DNA of 64,000 bases. Origin: a virus. Both the position numbers and the translations under genes were made by a program. Location: IMG/VR virus record IMGVR_UViG_3300050021_000500, positions 1 through 64,000 of that record; one strand, written 5' to 3'. The notes under the pieces were generated by a model. That model was not told where the DNA came from. It saw nothing but the letters and a program-made list of their open reading frames with translations, and did no database searches. Below are positions 60,463-64,000 of the stretch, one piece after another; the stretch's first letter is position 1; each line of letters starts with the position of its first letter.

Positions 60463-60635
60463 TACCGTTTCTCGGACTTCCGGGAGTTCCCGCAATTGAG
60501 GTGATGTACTGGACACTCGTGCAGCAGGTTGACAAGATTCTGCTGCTCGTCGCTGGCACGCCGGCCGCTGCGTACCTGGAACAGTTGCGCGAGACATTCC
60601 TTACCATCTTGCGCGCTTACGGATGGTCGGTGTAA
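60459..60635 (+). CDS. 58-aa partner of the RHH-like gene
   Basis: 58 residues: MIPFLGLPGVPAIEVMYWTL then a hydrophobic 'VDKILLLVAGTPAAAYL' and 'EQLRETFLTILRAYGW'. May be membrane-associated. Coupling to an RHH-type gene suggests a toxin-antitoxin-like unit, unproven. Confidence 0.5.
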   Translation: MIPFLGLPGVPAIEVMYWTLVQQVDKILLLVAGTPAAAYLEQLRETFLTILRAYGWSV

Positions 60636-60656
60636 GGGGGGAGCCGGGCGGGTTCT

Positions 60657-62987
60657 TTACTGAACGCAAAAGTAATGCACTGGCCCGGACCCAGAATCAG
60701 TGATTATTAAATTAGTGGTGCTGGTAGATACCAGCACACTTGTGGCTGCTGAGGTTTGGCTGAAAACACAAACTGGCGCGGTCGCGTAAGCGGTTGCGAA
60801 TGTGATCGTGACCGATACCGGAATAGACCCGCTACAAGTGAAAGACCCCCGCACGTCACTACTCGCCGAACTCAGGGTACACCCGCTCCCTGTGATTGAC
60901 ATACCGGTAGGGTTGTCACTGCCACTGAGATGCCCGGCGCCGAAGGCCATTCCACTTCCAGCTGCGATTCCCCCAGTAGTTGTGATGCTAGTTGGATCTA
61001 TGATGGTTAGGTTCGCTCCGTCAAATAGTTCTATCTCCCGGAACACGCTGAACGCGAAACGGTGGGTAAGATCCCCTAGGCCAACTGTGTTGTCGGTATA
61101 CGGTTGCCATTCAGTCGATCCAAACGTAACCATTCCAGAGTTAAGGGAATTGACAGTTTCCGTTCCTTTCACGTACAGCGTATCAATCGTATTTATTCCC
61201 GTAAATGTATTGTTGGCGGATAGCGAGGCCCCGCACCCGGTCGTTGACACCACGCCGCTGGTGGCCTGCAAGCATCCCGTGAGGGAGCCAATACTCAATG
61301 CAGTAACGGCGGCAACTCCGCTATTTAGCACCAGCGTATTAGCAACCGCCCCAGACCGCACGGACTGAAATACTCCCGACGCCCCGCCATAAAAGCCCTG
61401 AGAGAAATCCCCGCCTGACGATCCAACCAACTCTACAGGCGTTGAACCGGGTCCCAGCTCCAGGTAACTCCCATACCCGGAAGGAGATGACAGCCAACTC
61501 TGCAAATTGCTCCCCGCGACCCCCGTCACGGTTAGACTCGTCAATGCTCCCCCGACCGTCTTCCATGACCACGCGCCCGAACCGTTGGTCTGAAGCACCT
61601 GCCCGTTCGTGCCGTCCGCGTCGGGAAGGACGAAAGTGACGGAACTGGAGATGGCGTCCGGGGCTTTCAGCGAGATCGAATCCGTCCCATTGCTGGATCC
61701 CTCGCGGAATTGCAGACTGGCAGCGGTGGAAGTGCTGTATGGGCCGATGACGACGTGCCCCCCTTGGGTGTGCAGCCTCCCCGCCGGTGAATTGGTTCCA
61801 ATACCGACCAGCCCATCGTTGGTGATCCGCATTTTTTCGGTCGGCGTTCCTGATGGCCCACTAGAATTAGTGGTCGTGAGAAATGCCAGGCTGCCACCCT
61901 GAGCGGCGGAATCTATCCCCCGTATGGCCGCCATCCCGTAATCCCCTGCATTCCAGTAGCTGTTTTTGAAAAGGACTCCGCCGCCATAATAGGCGGTTCT
62001 GCCGCCCGAAACCACTAAAGCATCGGCTGCTCCAGCGTCGCCTGTATTTATTACCGTGCCGCTTGATCCGACAACCATGCTGTCCTGCACACCCAACGAC
62101 CCATTAGGAGTCGTCTGAAACAAGATCTGGGCACCGTGCGCGGATCCTGTCCAGTTTTCCGTGGTCTGAATCTTCACCGCGGCCTGCCCATCGGACCAGC
62201 CAAGGGTATATTCGCCATGGTCTACGCTGCTGCCGTCATAGCCTCGCCCGTCAAGGATAAACAGATTGTCGCCTGATTGCACGGCGGCGGGCGAACCGAC
62301 CGTGCCCCGCGCGACGATCCCAGTCAGCACCGCCTCTGGATAATTCGATCCGCTGAAATGCTGAAATCGGCTGAGATTAGAGACGGAACCATACCCGGTA
62401 TAACCCACGCCAGAGGCGCTCTCGCGACGTGTCCAGAGCACCCAGTCCGACTGCCCGAAATCGTCGTTTGAATTGACGGAAAGCGTTCCACCGCTAGCTG
62501 GTGGACCAATTGCTACCACCGGGCCAGCGCCGATAGTGATGGAGGCCACCCCTCCTTGCCCCGGCGAATACCCGCCGCCGATTTTGAGCTTACTGGAATC
62601 TGCATCATCGACACCGAAATAGTAGTTATGCGTGGACGTGTGGTCCATGACTTCGAACGATGCCTGATACCCCTGTACTTGTACTTGATTTGCACTACTC
62701 GCAGTGCTCCCTACCCCCACAGTAAGCGCCCGGGTGAGTCCAGACGTGCCGATGGAAACCTTTCCAGTCGCCCGATAGATGTCACTGCCGCTGGTCGTCC
62801 ACTGTGCCGCCCCTGCCGCGCACGTCCCGAAGTCTGTGGTGCCGAGTTCGCAGATCACATTACCGGGAAACGTCGCCGGAGCCTTGATGGTCATGCAGTG
62901 CTTACTGCTCTGCTGGTCACATAGTTGGAGCGCGTTTGACTGCGCGAACAGCGGAAGGCAAAGGAGAAAAGTTGTTATGAGTTTCAT
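60657..62987 (-). CDS. Tail fibre/spike-like protein with signal peptide (776 aa)
   Basis: 776 residues from MKLITTFLLCLPLFAQ, a typical signal peptide. The body is beta-rich (Gly/Ser/Thr) with a 'MRITNDGLVGIGTNSPAGRLH' repeat-type unit found before chaperone tail domains of fibres, and long serine-threonine blocks. It ends in a compact Ser/Thr/Val domain ('VTITFATAYATAPVCVFSQT' and 'VHYFCVQ'), probably receptor-binding. A signal peptide on a fibre is unusual. Start chosen 13 codons after a longer possible start. Confidence 0.75.
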   Translation of the reverse strand: MKLITTFLLCLPLFAQSNALQLCDQQSSKHCMTIKAPATFPGNVICELGTTDFGTCAAGAAQWTTSGSDIYRATGKVSIGTSGLTRALTVGVGSTASSANQVQVQGYQASFEVMDHTSTHNYYFGVDDADSSKLKIGGGYSPGQGGVASITIGAGPVVAIGPPASGGTLSVNSNDDFGQSDWVLWTRRESASGVGYTGYGSVSNLSRFQHFSGSNYPEAVLTGIVARGTVGSPAAVQSGDNLFILDGRGYDGSSVDHGEYTLGWSDGQAAVKIQTTENWTGSAHGAQILFQTTPNGSLGVQDSMVVGSSGTVINTGDAGAADALVVSGGRTAYYGGGVLFKNSYWNAGDYGMAAIRGIDSAAQGGSLAFLTTTNSSGPSGTPTEKMRITNDGLVGIGTNSPAGRLHTQGGHVVIGPYSTSTAASLQFREGSSNGTDSISLKAPDAISSSVTFVLPDADGTNGQVLQTNGSGAWSWKTVGGALTSLTVTGVAGSNLQSWLSSPSGYGSYLELGPGSTPVELVGSSGGDFSQGFYGGASGVFQSVRSGAVANTLVLNSGVAAVTALSIGSLTGCLQATSGVVSTTGCGASLSANNTFTGINTIDTLYVKGTETVNSLNSGMVTFGSTEWQPYTDNTVGLGDLTHRFAFSVFREIELFDGANLTIIDPTSITTTGGIAAGSGMAFGAGHLSGSDNPTGMSITGSGCTLSSASSDVRGSFTCSGSIPVSVTITFATAYATAPVCVFSQTSAATSVLVSTSTTNLIITDSGSGPVHYFCVQ

Positions 62988-62992
62988 AGTCT

Positions 62993-64000
62993 TCACATTG
63001 CTAACGTAGCGTGATCGAATTCCCAATTTCCGCCGAAGCCGACGAAACTGATGATGGAGGTAGAGTTCGCGGCGGAGTTGGTCGCCGCATCAACCAGCGG
63101 TCCAAACAACACGCCAGTGCCCCAGGTCACCGCCCACCCTCCGGTGCCATCCTGTTTGATGCGGGCCTTCCAGATCCACCCATCGGAAGGCGTGCCAGGG
63201 GAACTGATGGTCGTAGCAGCCGTGAGCGTCTGGTTGGTAGTGAGGACAACGGCTGGAGTTGCCGATGACGGCAACGGGCCAAATAAAACCCTATCGTAGG
63301 CGGCAGCAGACCAAGCGCCGGTTTGCAGAACCGACTTCCCGTTTGCCGGCACCCAGTCTGCCGTCGAGGTGGCGTTTCGGTTCATCACATAGAACCGGTA
63401 CTGCATGTAAACGTAGGTGGTCCCGGTATTGTAATCGAACTCCAACGGGTCAGTGGACCGTGCCATGCCCGCGCTCACGGTATCGCCTATAGGATCGTTG
63501 GGACCGTAGAACACTACCTCAGTACCACCCATGTTAGATGGCGCGGGCGTCCCACTTGCGTCGGTGCATTGCACCGTGATGCGGGTAAATGATGCGTTCA
63601 CATCCGTGGGGTCGGTCCATGTGACTCCAGGAATGCGAACAAAATGCGAACCATCTGCCCGCGTCACATCATAAGGATTTGGACCGCTTACGCCAGCAGC
63701 AATAGTCGCCGTGGTAACGCACGTCGCAGAGGGAAGCCCAAGTCCGCCCACGCTGAACGCCGAAGATGCCGTAGCACCCAACCCCACCAAATCAGACGCA
63801 GAGTACAGCCGGTTTGGATCTCCCAGGATGGCTCCGGTCATGCAGTACGCGTACCAATTGGTCGTTGTCGCCGGGACAAGCCGCATGAAAGGGAAAGACT
63901 GGCTGGCACCCACCATGACGTTCCACCCGACGCCCTGATACTTGGTTGGGTCGGTAGCCAGGGGGAGCCAGAAGGTGACGTTCTGCGGAACCTGGTTTCC
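62993..64000 (-). CDS. Tail protein, 3' part (start outside window)
   Basis: The frame runs off the right edge; the visible 335 residues begin 'GNQVPQNVTFWLPLA' and are beta-rich ('VSGPNPYDVTRADGSHFVRIPGVTWTD'), ending 'FGGNWEFDHATLAM'. A long extracellular-type tail or fibre domain is likely. It precedes the fibre gene in the same leftward operon and ends 6 bases before it starts. Confidence 0.7.
   Translation of the reverse strand, partial: GNQVPQNVTFWLPLATDPTKYQGVGWNVMVGASQSFPFMRLVPATTTNWYAYCMTGAILGDPNRLYSASDLVGLGATASSAFSVGGLGLPSATCVTTATIAAGVSGPNPYDVTRADGSHFVRIPGVTWTDPTDVNASFTRITVQCTDASGTPAPSNMGGTEVVFYGPNDPIGDTVSAGMARSTDPLEFDYNTGTTYVYMQYRFYVMNRNATSTADWVPANGKSVLQTGAWSAAAYDRVLFGPLPSSATPAVVLTTNQTLTAATTISSPGTPSDGWIWKARIKQDGTGGWAVTWGTGVLFGPLVDAATNSAANSTSIISFVGFGGNWEFDHATLAM

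Noticed and set aside
1-64000. Window as a complete circular genome
   Set aside because: Joining the right edge to the left edge puts the left-edge gene and the right-edge tail gene in different reading frames, so the ends are not directly adjacent.
1-64000. tRNA, rRNA, attachment sites
   Set aside because: No cloverleaf, rRNA segment or attL/attR duplication was recognised by eye; a tRNAscan or Infernal run would be needed to exclude a divergent tRNA.

Overview
The window reads as most of a tailed double-stranded DNA bacteriophage or prophage genome (Caudoviricetes). It is GC-rich and tightly packed, and almost every gene start overlaps the previous stop as ATGA, GTGA or TAATG. The host is probably an acidobacterium, perhaps of the Solibacter type. 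That is an inference from exported proteins whose predicted signal peptides end in Ala-Gln and from a basic 'AAGRKRIAAAQKARWAK' protein. No host gene, rRNA or tRNA is recognisable. Both window edges cut minus-strand virion-type genes, so the genome extends past 64 kb or is circularly permuted.

Layout. (1) 1-15.9 kb, minus strand: late operon read leftward from terminase (TerS, TerL) through a metallopeptidase, a GT-A glycosyltransferase, the portal, a large TPR-glycosyltransferase-FkbM methyltransferase fusion, a ferritin-like protein, scaffold, a P22-like major capsid protein and small virion proteins. It is interrupted by a cassette at 5.3-7.4 kb. (2) 16.1-18.9 kb, plus: DUF932 protein (frameshifted), small proteins, a clamp-loader ATPase and an ASCH protein. 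(3) 18.8-24.2 kb, minus: ABC-ATPase/Mom-like GNAT fusion, ParB-like protein, serine recombinase, an orphan histidine-kinase DHp domain, a sigma-70-family factor and a NusG-like antiterminator. (4) 24.3-25.1 kb, plus: LuxR-type HTH and a basic nucleoid-type protein. (5) 25.2-33.7 kb, minus: an early operon with DksA/TraR, VVA0879-type, HNH-like, ASCH and Cas4-like nuclease genes plus many small zinc-ribbon proteins, driven by a near-consensus promoter at 33.8 kb. (6) 33.9-36.2 kb, plus: zinc ribbon, membrane protein and second serine recombinase. (7) 36.1-41.0 kb, minus: Dam-like methylase, AcrVA2-like anti-CRISPR candidate and an operon facing a putative repressor. (8) 41.4-58.0 kb, plus: replication-initiator-like gene, HNH nuclease, DUF7666 protein, PD-(D/E)XK nuclease, Dcm-type and N4/N6 methyltransferases, and many small proteins. 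(9) 58.1-64 kb, mainly minus: secreted metallopeptidase, NlpC/P60-like hydrolase, small exported proteins and tail fibre genes.

The most unusual signal is a family of eleven structured, covarying hairpin elements about 85-100 bp long. Ten of them form five inward-facing pairs, each bracketing one to five accessory genes (5.3-7.4, 22.5-23.0, 47.9-48.6, 52.0-52.7 and 55.5-57.1 kb). Several are translated in frame as the N- or C-terminal tails of the cargo proteins. They look like the boundaries of an undescribed mobile cassette or REP-like system.

Functionally the phage appears to carry its own transcription takeover kit (sigma factor, NusG, DksA/TraR), several DNA-protection activities (Dam, Dcm, N4/N6 methylases and a Mom-like modifier with a ParB partner), a candidate anti-CRISPR, surface or virion glycosylation enzymes and a lysis set. 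All functions were assigned by reading protein motifs; no database search was possible.
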